Shown: positions 13,301 to 25,945 of the stretch, piece by piece
How positions within the stretch are numbered: the first letter of the stretch is position 1
How the letters are laid out: every line of letters begins with the position of its first letter
Source of the DNA: Paragonimus skrjabini miyazakii
Taxonomy: Eukaryota; Platyhelminthes; Trematoda; Plagiorchiida; Troglotrematidae
Reading direction: 5' to 3'
NCBI GenBank assembly: GCA_014338405.1
Contig: JTDE01002203.1
Span: 37,563 to 101,562, forward strand
DNA: 64,000 nt
Translations under genes and position numbers: made by a program
Notes under the pieces: model-generated
The model's database searches: none
Seen by the model: the letters and a program-made list of their open reading frames with translations, nothing else
What the model was told of the DNA's origin: nothing

Positions 13301-13608
13301 CTTATAAGTAGATCACAGCTGACCTCCCGCGTGTGTGCACGTTGTAATTTTCATATGGCATTTGAGTACTGGTTTCCATAAAGTGGCACCACATCAGTAG
13401 TATGCTTTCGTGGACGGTCAGGTGAGCTGAATTGAATGTGGTTTCACTGAACTGCTATCGAAGCATATCATGTGAAATAATAAGCTGTTGGAAAGATGGA
13501 TACTCCAGATTGCCAATCTTTTAATTATTCCCCAAACGGCATTAAGAATATGAATATCGCGCTATCTTCCAGCCGTAAGGTATGTAAGTAAAGATGCGAA
13601 CAAAGATT
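7332..13608. other. No gene recognised (about 6.3 kb)
   Basis: Begins as the p23 3' flank. I see no coding signature, transposase or RT motif on either strand; open frames are under about 105 codons and unlike known families. A short GT run followed by a G run lies at 10509-10528. Confidence 0.45.
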
Positions 13609-13687
13609 GATCAAGTTGAACATCACCCACAATTGATCGCCGCTGTCACTTTTCCATAGACTTTCCAGTCGACCCCTTTCGAAAAGA

Positions 13688-13722
13688 AGACTCGAGTTTC
13701 GCTCTCATTAGAGCTCATCGGT
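13688..13722 (-). ncRNA. Decayed hammerhead core in the left arm
   Basis: On the minus strand: CCGATGA (consensus CTGATGA), stem II gctct/agagc with loop aatg, intact GAAAC, loop tcga and GTC. The bases that would close stem I after GTC are deleted, so this half should be inactive. It complements the right-arm copy at the position where that one is mutated. Confidence 0.65.
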
Positions 13723-13914
13723 TATGTAAAATATCGCCTAGCAGGTTTAAGGAGATCGGAGATTTCGATCTGTCTAGGAAGTCCTAATCGCGGGGTTATC
13801 GGTTATAGTTAACAGACAGTAACTGTGTCTCCTCTCGCGGCGATCGGGCAACCTGATCATTACTCACAAGCGAAAGTGGTTGAGCGTTGATATATGATAA
13901 TTCGGTCGTGCCCA

Positions 13915-13990
13915 ACGTGAGGTCAATGGCGCAGTGGTAAACACGGTTGCCTGATGAACGGCGTGGCCGTGGTTCTAGTCCCGTCAATGG
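13915..13990 (+). other. tRNA-like pol III promoter block (A and B boxes)
   Basis: A box 13927-13937 and B box 13971-13981 are 44 bases apart, within the pol III type 2 range. The region does not fold into a full tRNA by eye, so it reads as a SINE head and not a tRNA gene. Confidence 0.65.
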
Positions 13991-13999
13991 CGAGGATAT

Positions 14000-14044
14000 G
14001 CACTACTGATGAGCTCTAATCAGAGCGAGACTCCAGTCTAGTGC
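14000..14044 (+). ncRNA. Type I hammerhead ribozyme motif (SINE-borne)
   Basis: Stem I is gcacta (14000-14005) with tagtgc (14039-14044), fully paired. The core is CTGATGA (14006-14012). Stem II is gctct/agagc with loop aatc. Then comes GAGAC, where the consensus is GAAAC, a minimal stem III with loop tcca, and GTC (14036-14038). Predicted cleavage follows C14038. The A-to-G change in the GAA core would be expected to cut activity; the partner arm keeps GAAAC. The fold is seen directly; activity is not tested. Confidence 0.8.
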
Positions 14045-14127
14045 TTCTGCTATTCGAAACGGGCCGACTGGAAAGTCTATGGGAATGCGACAGTTGCGAT
14101 CAATTGTGGGTGATGTTCAACTTGAAA

Positions 14128-16764
14128 CTAACCAAATCATCGACTACTCATCAGTGAAGATTAATCACTTCAAAAAAAGATAGTCGGTATCCACTACAGA
14201 TAGCGAACCCGTTTACAACTCCAGCACTGTCTTGTTTGAGTGGTTTTCCATAGCTGACCCGAACGACGGTTCATAAGACCGAAGTGTATGTCAGGTGCTT
14301 GTATCATGTTCCAGTAATAACATACAGACAACGGAGATTGTTGAGAACTGCAGCAGTGAACTAGAGTCGCTTGGACGGACGAGTCACAGTTTGACGTTTG
14401 CACCCGGGCGCGACGGAGTAATACTATTTCATTTCGACTACTCTGGCGTTTAGGAACATGAGAAAGTGTGATTGCTCCACTGATCTCAGTGTTATCTGCT
14501 ATCTTTTTGTATGCTTGTTTTGCGCGTAAATTTGTCTATCTGTTTCTTTCAAACGGAGTCATTCCGTCCCAGTATCCCTTATACGTTGCACATCGTGGAT
14601 GGTGCATTCTTCTGAGCAGTCTATCCGCATGTTTTATTAGTTACTGTTGTTTTGGATCTTAGCAGTATTGATTGTTTGCCTCGAGCAAAGCTGCCTTTCC
14701 GGAAAGGCCTTCGATTTGTCAAGAGATACGTCCCGACTGCTTCCCCGGCAATTTTGCTTCTGTTCTCTCTGGACACTCATCGTTATGATCCCAGAGTCGG
14801 TTAGGTTCATATCTCCTTTTTTCTTTCAGTTATTTTGGAAATGTACTGTTTGTTCTTCTGACCATGTGTTTTTGATTGGTTCTCGTCAGGATAGCTCACA
14901 AAACTTAACAACAAACACATTATCAAGAACGACTTTATACCGTTTCACCTGTTTCTGGAATTTACTGTTACCGAGCCGGACGAAGCTTATCACTTTATCC
15001 TATCTTCCTGCCTTGGGCTGTAAGAGTGGGACAAGGAATAACCTCCATTCACGCTCCCCCACCGGAATCCAATTAGGTGAGCACAATAACGCTATGGTAA
15101 TACACATTCACGATGGATGCAAAGGTGGAAAGGCCTTTGGCTGTGGAGCAACATCTGAGGTTGGTCCTTTCTTACACGGCCAGCAATGCAATCCTGAACT
15201 TTGCCCTAAAGGTTTGATGACGTATAGTCAATTACCTGTAAAACGATGCTGATAATCGTTTAACACAGGAATGTTTGATATTGCCATGCTTGATTCACTG
15301 GTTGAAGTACTTCCCGACATGAGTTGGTGTATCTCACTAGGTTTTGCTAGGTGATTTATGGAGCAGCAAAACCCACTAAATTACTAAAACTCCTTCTCAT
15401 TAGAACTGCTGCAAACGTTCCAACTAAGTTGAGTTACAGTAATAGTTGCAATAAAATTCATAATTCAGTTGAAATCGGCATTCATACTGGACAAACCTCA
15501 CAGTGAGATGAATTTTTGTTCATTGGTTAGGAATCGCTGTCAAGCCACTTGACACAAGTTACTTGCGAAACGGTATGTTTTATACTGCTATGCGGGTGAT
15601 GGAATTGTCATTTTCAACCAGGGTTGAGTGATATGAGCAACGCATGTGAAGATGAGTGCCAAGTTTTATTTCCAAGTATTTTCAAACTGTTGGGCCTTAT
15701 GCAGCTCATTTAGCAGTATTATTTTTAGGATTAAGCGAGAGAATCGTAGGAGTATCTTCACTAATCAAGCTGCACTCCCTACACCGGATGTTTTAATTGT
15801 TCCAGCTTTCTCGATTTTTCACGATAAATTCCCTGGTCAAGATAGCCATAAGGGTGAAGGTCAAAGTAACTGAGTACTAACAATCTTCAGCGCCATTCGT
15901 TCGTTCATCTTCTGTTGATCAATGGTCAAACGCAAATGGTGCCAAACTAATCTCACACTGTACGTGAATAATACGGAGCTCTGCTGTTTTACTCGAACAA
16001 AGCCCACTCTCGTGTTCCCGTTTGATGGAGTACCCGAATTGCATGCTATCATAATACGAACCCAATGTAAACCACGGTTTGTTATTTACAGATTACCGGT
16101 TTAGCCGTGACATTTTCGTGGAAGAAACAAAGCCCTGCAATGGTCTTTCTGAATGTCTGCTCAAACCACTGCTTTGTGTAAAACTGTATCCGACTGGTAG
16201 CTAATCGATGCGGTTTTGCTGTTTGCCTAGAGTGGAAAAATTGTATTAATTGTTACTGTTAGGCAGCTGTCAGGTGCAAAACAGTTCGTGCTTAATCACA
16301 TCACTGGAATGAAGTGAATTCAATCTCACTTCATGGCGTGACTTGAAACGTTATTTTTTTAAGCAATCTGTGCAGCAACTTCAAGTATGATCCTCGAGTT
16401 AGCCGTTAGATTCACTTCTGAAGGTTGGCAGTGATTATATGAATAACTTTCTTGGGTTTATAATTAAGCCGTGGCTGTTGATTGTCAACCTCTGCTTAAG
16501 ACATCGTGAACGCTTCCAATATGCGACAAATTCTGAACCAACCTCCATACTCTTTTGCAAGCAACTGACGATATGTTTGAATGCCAGTCGTTGAACTTTT
16601 TGTTCAAGTTGTAGTCATCATTGCGGGCCGCTCAGTGTGTTACTTCCTTTTCACAGAGCCCTTTCGATTCCGCCCAGTTATTAAATCTGTAGTGAAAATG
16701 GTTGCCTCCATCGTGTTTATGCGGGATTCTTTGACGGTGTTCTGAATGTTTGAGAGTAGTACTA
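14128..16764. other. No gene recognised (about 2.6 kb)
   Basis: Contains a 201-codon plus-strand open frame (14647-15252) and a short frame at 15646-15873 preceded by a pyrimidine-rich AG. Neither resembles a family I know, so no gene is called. Confidence 0.4.
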
Positions 16765-16768
16765 CTAG

Positions 16769-17080
16769 TGCAGTGAAGATGAACGATCGTAACATACTAC
16801 TCATACCACGGCTATTCAGTAGTAGGACCGGAGCATATATTTTGACATCGTATAAGCCGCAGGAAAAATGCAGGAAGGAAAAGCAGAGTGCAACATCGCT
16901 CATAGTGGTCCCTGCTACTTAATGGAACTGAGCATTGATGCCTGCGACAACCGAAAAGGTCTGGGTCCGAATCTCGCGTGCAAATGAGTGTTTTTGTTCC
17001 AAGTCTTGTTTAACTGCTTAACCCGTGTTGGTTTGTCGAATAAACAACCTATGTGCCATCCGCGCTCTTGGATCACAACA
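16769..17080 (+). repeat. Solo LTR of the Gypsy family at 48.7-53.3 kb (sense)
   Basis: 312 bases that start TG, end CA and align over their length with the two Gypsy LTRs, in the opposite orientation to that element. Flanked by the 4-base duplication ctag (16765-16768 and 17081-17084). No internal sequence remains, as expected after LTR-LTR recombination. Confidence 0.85.
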
Positions 17081-17084
17081 CTAG

Positions 17085-18196
17085 TAGTACTACTATGCGA
17101 ATCTGAGTCATCCCCCCCACCACATTCAGACCATAACTGGGTGGCATGGCGTCACTGTCACGCGTGTGCTAAAAGTGCTGACACATACTGATGTATATAC
17201 GTCAGTCCTAGCCCGGACAACTGGTTTTTGGTGCATACTGTATCACTGTGTAGGGCGTCAATGGACCGACTGAAAGAATTGAACTGATCATCCTCTGAAA
17301 CAGGGTGAATGATGGAATCAGTTAGGTGTCATGACATCGTCTGTTTCACGCGACTGCCAAATTGAACAATTGTATCTTGCTGACAGACATCTGCCGGAGA
17401 GTAAATGGTATTTTAGCACTAAATGGAGCCCGAACATGACCGGTTATCCTGACCAATGAATCATAATACTATTGCATACGTTTTGGATCCGGTAGATCGC
17501 ACCGTTAACCGTGACAATTCATGCTTATCCCAACTTGAACATACGTTCGTCGATGCACGGAATAAAGTGTTTAACTCTTGTATCAAGGTCCTTGTGAGAA
17601 CTATAAGGAAGAGAACCGTCACTGCCAACGGAGTGACAACTAAATAGTAAGGACTGAACATTAGAAACCGCCTTTTTCAGAGCACTAAATTGTGATCGAA
17701 AAACAGATTTTTTTCTTGAACTGAGCACGCTTCTTGGGTGGAAGAGCTATTTTGCTGGGCTGAATTTTCCATTCAAACACTGCAACTGATTGGATCAGGC
17801 AGCAATGCGTCCGCTTCGGACGTAACAGCTCGATCACGATAGATTGTAACCATTAGTTGCCACATGATAATACTTTATGGGACCATCAGTTATGAAGCAC
17901 TCCACACAGTCTAATTCAACACGGTGTGTGCACGTGTTATTCACAACAGGTTGACACCGTTGGTACCGACCAGTACTACCGCCACGATAACAAATTATGT
18001 GCAGTTATCTAACACCTCCAAAGCCGTGAAGTTGCACAGGTGTCAGTACCATATACGAAAAGGACTGAGTGTACGCTTCAGCAAGAATCCTGCCATTATG
18101 TTCCTTTTGGTGGTTTCATTATATAGACGTAGCCAGGGTGATTTAACTGCCCCTGGCCTGGTTTAATATATGATGGTTGTCATCGTCCTGATTAAG
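17085..18196. other. No gene recognised
   Basis: About 1.1 kb with no coding or repeat signature that I can support. Confidence 0.4.
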
Positions 18197-18655
18197 CTTC
18201 AAAGTTCAACCCACTTAACCCGTGGTATAATGTGTTACACTGAACGCCGATCAAAATCTCCTACTCATCAGCAATTAAGATATCGTTCAATAAGTTCGAT
18301 TTCTACGGTTTCGGTCTGGAAAGAAAGTCCCAATTGTGAGGTCGTTGATTGGAGGTAACATAACACTTACTGTCTCGCCTCGTGGCGATCGGACTTTCTG
18401 AGCATTATTCACAAGCGAGTGTGACTGCGCCTGCATACCATAATTCGGTTGGGTCTAATGTGGAGTCAGTGGCGCACTGATCAATGCGGTTGCCTCATGA
18501 ATGCAAGGCCGGATTTCAACTCTAAACTAGCAAGGATGTGCACTATTGACAAGCTCTAACAAGCACGAAACTCAAATATAGTACTTCCTTTCTAACGAGG
18601 GGTGACTGAAAAGTTAAAGGTGCGATCACTTATGAGGGATGTTCAATTTCAACCA
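18197..18655 (+). mobile_element. Second, decayed copy of the hammerhead SINE-like element
   Basis: Aligns with the 13.6 kb copy through the central block (shared 'gcgatcgg' and 'attcacaagcga' segments). The tRNA-like block has a degraded A box near 18469 and B box near 18511. The hammerhead region near 18540-18585 keeps gaaac (18566-18570) and gctct, but CTGATGA has become TTGACAA. The left arm keeps ctgatgag on the minus strand (about 18263-18270), though its stem II is lost. It is older than the first copy. Confidence 0.6.
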
Positions 18656-21600
18656 GAATCCTCCTCCACTAGTTACCAGGAACCACAGTTTTGTCGTTTC
18701 GTACAGTATTACATTCGTGAACAAAAACTGGCATCGTTAGAACACCTCGTATCTGCTGCAATGTGGATTATTTTTTTGGGCAAAAGTTTTTTAACTCATG
18801 GTTTCATACAAACGGTGAAATCCTTTATCGCAGAGCTGCGTTATACAAAATACTGGTGACTAGTTTCTAACTTTTTGGCTAGGAACAGGTTTGTCATGCA
18901 GTGTGGCCTATGGTAATTGAATAAAATTTGGTTTCTGACTCTGGGTTGTTTACAAATCGATGGATCCTTCTTGAACTCTGTTAATCAATTTTAATTTGTA
19001 AATCATTCACTTCAAAAGGCTTTCTACACAACTCTTCTCCAGTTTTTTATCGAGTCTTCTGATGCTGGAAGTTTTCTAAACGGTCCTGGAAGATTCATCT
19101 TGTTTCATTTGATAGTAATTCGCAGACGCCTTCCAACATTGCATATAATGCTGAGAATGCGATGATCAGATCAACACTTTCATCATTTTGATTAGCTTTG
19201 AACCGTAGCCATAGATGTTGTGGCTTGGGTTGCCGTTTGTCCTGGAGATTGTCCATGAAGTAATAGAGAAGCAAGTCTGTACAAATTTGTGGAGAAAAGC
19301 AAGAAGTACAAAGAAAGGACAAAATAACAGTGGAGTCTCGGAAAGGAGAAGAAGATTTGACAACAAACTCACCATTGACCGCGACACACTGTTACTTCAG
19401 GAGGTGTTTTCAGCTGTCGGTGTGAATGGTCATGAACTCCCCAGCCGAAAAAACGGCACCAGCTAACCTTGTTCGGTGTGGCGGTCAGGGCTTCCCTAGT
19501 CCGTGACCACTTCATTTCCTGGCCGCCTTGTTTAGATCAACCATCAGCTACCACACTGAACAATGCGACAAGCTCCATCGACATACGGAGCATGTGACCC
19601 AACGAGCGAAGACTACATTTTCAGTACCTCAGTTATCTGCCTCAAACTTGCGCTGTCTCACTGCTCACACAGTCCGCAAATTTGATACGGGTGGAGACAA
19701 CGGTGTTTGAATATCGACCGTCTAGGTGCATCTTCCGCATGAATGGGCTACAGCTTTGTCAGGGCTCTCCTTTTTGACACCAAGTTCATTAGAATGACTA
19801 GGTGTGTCCCGTTTGTATGCTAATTTCACCAGCCCATTATTGTTCTCGAAACAGAGTACCATGCAATAGTGAGAAGTCAGTTGATTTGATTCCGTACTTC
19901 GTAAATGTGTGCTAAAGCTTCGCTGTGGAAACCCGGCTTCCGAATAGTAAAGCAAGTGCAGACGGTGTGATCCCTCTTCTTCCCACAGTTGTCGAAAATC
20001 TGTTAAATTTGACACTCCGGTTTATATAAACCAAACTATTTTTCCGACACCAGTCAGAACAGAATGAAGCTCTGATGGAGTTTTTTTTTAGTTGTTAATT
20101 TTGTACTTTGGATAAGACAGTGAAGGATCGTAACTCCGGGTAAACATCACGGGACCTACGAAACTGTCACGTGATCCCGACTTTGGTAATGACCCATGAC
20201 CTGGGGACTGATGATCTGTAAGGATATATATGGGATCAGTTCACACTCGTCTTTCAGACTTTGGACAGTCAGTTTTAGATGAGCGGATGTTAGAATATCA
20301 AGCGGCCATTTAACTCATTCCTAGTGGAGTAAGCTTTGCATTAATAAATTGGGTCTGGGCACTTTTGTTGGTCAAATCTACGTGCTATGTTGGTCCGGAG
20401 AGCTAATCTGATTAGAGTTTCAGCTACAACTACATCAGACAGGCTAAAGAGAAACAGCCAAACGAAGAACACTCACACTCATGGCGTTGTTTGTCGCGGT
20501 ACAAGTTGCGCAGGAATTCTTATGTACTGGATTACGATTTTGCATGTACACAGCAGAACTGTTTTTACAGTCGCAATACCGCCGTCTTCCGCCTCAGTAG
20601 CAACGCGGCAGTCCGTTAGTACATATTTGTGAAATATGCAGGTTTACGGCCATTAAAGTGCATAGTTTATGCTGTTTGGGTAATGTATTCTGCACGCGGA
20701 TGAAATGTACACCACATCACACATTGTTCAGTGTGACCGATGACAGAATAAACCTCCAATTTGTCACATCCTGACGTGGTCACGAACTAGGAAAGCATTG
20801 CTCTACTGAGTAATTTGGTATGTAACGCCTACTTGTTTAATGCCTCCATTGCGTATGTGAGCTGTCCCACTAGTCTATCCTGCGCATGTAAACAGTCTAG
20901 CAACCGGATGTGACGTAGTCTAACGTGGAAGGTGAAACTAAGCTAACGATATGTACAAAAGAGAAGCTAGCCCGTTTTCTGATTGGCCAACGGTTTGGTT
21001 AGATGTTTCGCGCCAAACAGGTTAGTAAACGGCCTGTAACTTTCAGTTTAATCAGAAAAAGTAATTAAAACGTGAGATAGGAGGAGGACATGTTTCAATT
21101 GTTTACAACGGTGTCAAGCCACTTGTTCCCATGGAGTTGGTGAGAGGACTAACAATTGATTGGATAGAAATTGGAAAGCTGTACCGATTGCTTTGATCAA
21201 TTTCAATACCCAACAGCGAAGATACGGTCAACAGTTTCGGCCAACGAATGCGCATTGCCGTCTTCGTCGAACCTGTTTGACTCTTAAAACTGATGCCAAC
21301 TTTCGTCTACAGGCCTACACGCACTTCATTAAAGAATCATTGCGACCTCGCTTTTCATGCCAAATGTATGAACAAATGTGGTAACACAATCGACATCCAC
21401 CTGACAGTTACGATGTTCTCGTAAATCTAGCTGTTCACATAAGACACCGTAATAGTTCGGAATACGCAGTGACAATCGCAAGTGTACTTAATTCAAACCA
21501 AGAGCTAGTGAGTCAACGAAAATGTAATGTACGATGTAATTATTCATGCAGTTAAACAAAAAGGTTCAGTTGTGAATTGCACTCATTACAGACACACTGT

Positions 21601-24600
21601 TCTGCGGTTGTGATTATGAATAACAGGTCCCACATGTAAGCCTCTTGCATCCGATCCAAGTAACACTGATAACAGGCTGATATCCATATTGTCGGGATTG
21701 TTGCCATTCTCATGTAAAATCATCATCAGCAATAGAAAAGCATGGTTCAGCTGAAAACCAATTCCGCGAAGATTGAAGATCATGTTAAAGAAAACATTTT
21801 TTCTTCCAGTATCCTTATGGACAGTTTTCTTGCAGGTTTTTCATGCTCAGTACAATTGAACGAAGACGGAAATAGACAAAGTTGTGCCGATTTCTTCTGT
21901 CCTGGTGCATTCAACCAAACTGGTTAATACAACGTTTCAACTTTCCAACTTTCGGTATTCCTAGTATGGAATAGGGCATCATAGAAACATAGATTACGGA
22001 CCAACACCTGGCTACGTTTTTGTCCGTTCTGTCGGTCAAACTGAACATTTCCGTCAATCTGAGAACATACTTTATTGCACATAATCCTACTTCTAAAAAA
22101 TGATTTTTCAGGTGAAGTACTCCGTTGAAAATCAACTAATGACCCTATGCCATAGACCACGGGCGTATCGCAAAATAATACTAACCGCCTGTTAACTTAA
22201 AGACTGTTGTAGTCCAAGTTGCCTTCTGTGCATTTTCCTACTCTACTTGGTTGTTAGTAAAACAGTTGTTTCGATAAACAACAGCTAACCACCTCGACCA
22301 GCTAAATTAACTAACACAGATATCATATACACGAGAATTAAGTGGTGTGGTTTGTGTGGAGGGTATATTTGGTAAGCTAATATCAAATGTTTTCCACCAG
22401 GATATGAATGTAATCCTGTCATGTAGGAGCTTTTAGTTGAACTGTTCATGGCTTGGTATACGCTGTTGCAACGAGACTGGGACATAATTGCTACAGACGG
22501 TGGTATCAATGACCACTGCGACGGGTCTGCAACCAAACATCTGTTCAAATCAATGAAACCGGTGTACAAATATGGGAATCAACCTGGCCAAATAAAACTG
22601 AATTGGCAATAGTGAACAGAAGTGTCATTGAAGAAAAGTATTACAGTACCTTGAACTCGTAACTGTTAGCTTCTAGAGTCTCGACTTACAATACGCTTAA
22701 ATGTCTCACCCACTTTTATGCATCCGAGAGAACACAGAATGTCCACTTGCGGCCACGATATCACCCATATTCCCAGAACTGCTCAATGCACGCACACGAA
22801 ATGATGGAATGCGTTCCCAAACCCTTAATGCACAGTGTGATTGGGTCATGTTGAACAGCATCTCCATCAGCCAAACACACGTCAGAGACAGGACATTTGA
22901 GCGGACGTTGGTGCACCACCGTAAACCCGTCATCCTGAACTAACTCGAGAGGCTGACCACACGCGTATACCATTACCTCCAACGCTCCACCTACCATAGT
23001 TTTAGCTAATGACAGGCCAGTACATACGTAAGCTTACTTCCTCAGTTTCCCCTAGTTTTTTCTTGTCATGTCATAACCGACCAGTGTATACGAAGTGGTG
23101 TTACCATTGTGTAAGTCGATCTTCCGCTTTCATTATGAAGGTTCCCAAATATGGAAGTTCGTCTTTTTATTTCTGGAAGTTAAAAGAAAGTAGAAGGAGA
23201 GTAACTAATAGTGTAGTCCCAGTAAACAGAATGAGTTATGGGCGGCCCTTGTGTGGGCAAAACATTGTATTTATGATGGGATGGGCCAACTTTCTGCTCT
23301 ACTAATTTTGTGCACTCAGCAGAAGCCAGACTATTTGTCGATATACTGAGAAAATTCACACTCACCCCAGTAAGATGAGTACCAAAGTATTTAGCGGGGG
23401 ATGTATAATTGCTTTCCATTTTATGCTTGGATCGACTCGTACATCATCCACATTTGATAGCAGTTCTCGCATTCAGATAAGCCTTTCGGCTAGCCCACTC
23501 CGAAAAGAAGCACCTGACTCAATTTACACTATTATTTGAGTTTGTCAATGGCGTATATCCTCGTCCGGACCGGAATTTCTACCGAAGTCCTCTTACTTGT
23601 GGTGCTAGCATGTTTACAACAACGAAAAAATAGAGAGGCTCTAAAGGTAAGATCAAAGCTAGGAAGAAAAATATTCGAAATATAGTGCTAGAAGAGTTCT
23701 GCTGTAGACGTTTATATTGTTGCTTTTTATATTTAACCAGGAAGAGCAAATAAAGCTTTTGGATTGACCTTGAACACCAAACAAAGCTTTTGTTGTACAA
23801 CACACCAAAAAAGCTGAAGGAAAGAAAGATTAGAAGATCATTACTACCCAAGTTTCTGAAAGGACGTGTCCACCTATTAGGCCACTCGCCCACACACATT
23901 ACCCGATCAGTTGTTCCGTATGGCTGCTACCCATTTGCACTGCCATGAAAAAAACAAGGTTCTGTTACACAATACAGAATCGAGGACGACAACAAAAGAC
24001 AACCTTAACAAGCGTTGCTGATTTACGCTCGTAAAAGCTCTGCATAGTAAATTCAATTCCCTCTTTAAAAAGTTTTCAACCGGAGAGCAGAAGCCTCATT
24101 AGCTGTCAGTAGGTACTTTCACAATCATGGTTTAGATGTTCCGCTACGACATGCAATAGTAGCTTACTTCTGTCGGTCGTAGCCATGAATACACATGGTT
24201 GACGTATGTTTTCCATGCGACTGGTTATTTTCAAGCCCATGTAGAACCAGCAAGGTAACTTGATCTATTATTAAGCCACGAAGCTAAAACAGTCCATCTT
24301 CGCGGACACACCACCGTGATCAAAATGGATGCCTGTAAAAAGGAATGTACCGTTCCTGTAACAGTTATCTGTACTGTTCACAACGGTGATGCATATTTTT
24401 ACGAGCAACGGGTGAAAAAGTTTAGTCTAAAACAGTTTGGGCGTGTTGTGAGTTGTTTGACCCTCTGTAGGCAGCGCGCTTTGCCGTTTTGTCGAGATCA
24501 GGTGGAATTTTGTGTCAAACCATCCGTCGACTATCTTGCATCACTGGTTTGTGTGCACGCGCACCCGTGCCGTGCCACCGACTCACATGACAGTCATATG

Positions 24601-25864
24601 GTGGTCCTATCGTGCGACCAATCGAAGCGTGGATCAGTATTCATTCACGTGTGCACTTTTGCATTCACCGTTGCATGCTTGGTTCACTAGTTCGGATACA
24701 CGAGCACTCAAACCAATGTGAGTCCAGACGTTCACTTTCGACCGATATTATGGTACGAAGCTCACGCACGCCTTCACGTCCATCTTAAATGTCATTATGT
24801 ATGTATTATCTGAATGTGCCACAGATAGGGAGCAATTGACCCTAGCCCCTGACCCAAACGACACGTCTGATAACTACACACTCTTGAAACAACAGGGTAG
24901 CTAGCTATCCTATCCACAAATGACATTTCAGACAATGCGTATGATAACGGATAGGTCGTGACTGTTCCAAGTTGATCGATGAGATGCACAGACGAATAAG
25001 GATTTCATTTATGTTCACACACTTGATATCAGACAGCTGTTTACAACTGACTTATCTGCTCATAGCTGTCTAACGAAATGCTCAAGTAACTGTCAGGTAT
25101 ATCAAGCACAACTGGGAACTGATGGTATCACTAGTGTAGAGTGTAAATTTTATAAACCGACATACAGCGTCTTCCATCAGGATATTAGTGTACAGTTACT
25201 TCGGTGGTTGATCCAAACGAGAGTACTAGACCAGGAACGTTCACGGACAAAATCAAATAGTTCAGTAAGACAAAGAAATATGTTGAGTAAAGAATACAAG
25301 CCATTGTTGGGAATGATGTAGACAACCTAGATCTTTGTCAGACTCCGGCCTCCAAACGAACAATTCAATATCGATTGCTTGACGGGGGCTTAATATACTT
25401 GTAGGTCTGCGGTACAGGTTTTTAATAAAAAGTAACACTTGAGCGGGAAGTGAGTTACTGAAAATGGTGCGGTAAACAGTGAAGCCGAGTAACTTGAATC
25501 ACGATTAACTTTGAGACATCGAGGTTGCAGATGGTAACATATCTTCGCATTAAGCAGGGAAAGTCGATATCTTAAGGAGGACAGCTGAAATACGAATCTT
25601 CCTCCGGTCGGCTCATTCGATTTAGATTGAAATCCCATTGCTCATAAGTGAAACTGTTTAAAACGTAAGGCCAATCAACAGGCCTAAAAGTATTACGCCA
25701 AAGACACGGAGTGAAATACTCACCTGCTTTGTTAGCCAACTGACTGAAAGTGTGACATACTTGACATGGAGTGAATTGATAGATGCCTTCCTGGTAAATA
25801 ATGTTTTACTGATAATAAGTTCAATACATTTGGTAATGTACAAGAGATCCAGTTGCGTAAAATC
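18656..25864. other. No gene recognised (about 7.2 kb)
   Basis: No supported gene. At 20222-20350 a TATA-like 'ggatatatatggg' is followed within 150 bases by 'aataaa', which could be an old LTR, but no second copy is present. Other open frames (for example 24316-24690) look like no known family. Confidence 0.4.
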
Positions 25865-25945
25865 TGAAATCTGACAGGGTTTGAATCGGCGACAGAAACA
25901 ACATGCCTAAACTCGGTATGAACTCCACTAGTTGAGCTAAGAGTT
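25865..25945 (-). other. tRNA-derived SINE head
   Basis: On the minus strand an A box 'ttagctcaactagtgg' is followed about 45 bases on by a B box 'gattcaaaccc'. The anticodon arm is not well formed, so this is a SINE relic and not a functional tRNA. Its 3' body cannot be delimited. Confidence 0.45.

Larger units (their letters stand above)
13609..14127 (+). mobile_element. SINE-like element with inverted arms, tRNA-like block and hammerhead
   Basis: The arms at about 13611-13722 and 14005-14125 are inverted copies of each other (roughly 110-120 bases, most positions matching). Between them, on the plus strand, lies a tRNA-like block with A box 'tggcgcagtgg' (13927-13937) and B box 'ggttctagtcc' (13971-13981). 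It is followed at once by a type I hammerhead core in the right arm. The left arm carries the same core on the minus strand but lacks about nine bases that form one side of stem I. tRNA-derived SINEs with hammerheads (Sm-alpha of Schistosoma) are known; an inverted-arm layout is less usual. Confidence 0.75.

Noticed and set aside
14647..15252. A 201-codon open frame
   Set aside because: No domain, no repeats of family motifs, and no splice or poly(A) context that fits; length alone is not enough in DNA of this composition.
16756..17096. A 13-base direct repeat agtagtactacta around the LTR, read as a long target duplication
   Set aside because: LTR ends defined by other copies leave a 4-base ctag duplication; the rest comes from a local palindrome at the target.
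24316..24690. 124-codon frame with several cysteines
   Set aside because: Cysteine spacing fits no finger or knuckle and there is no homologous motif.
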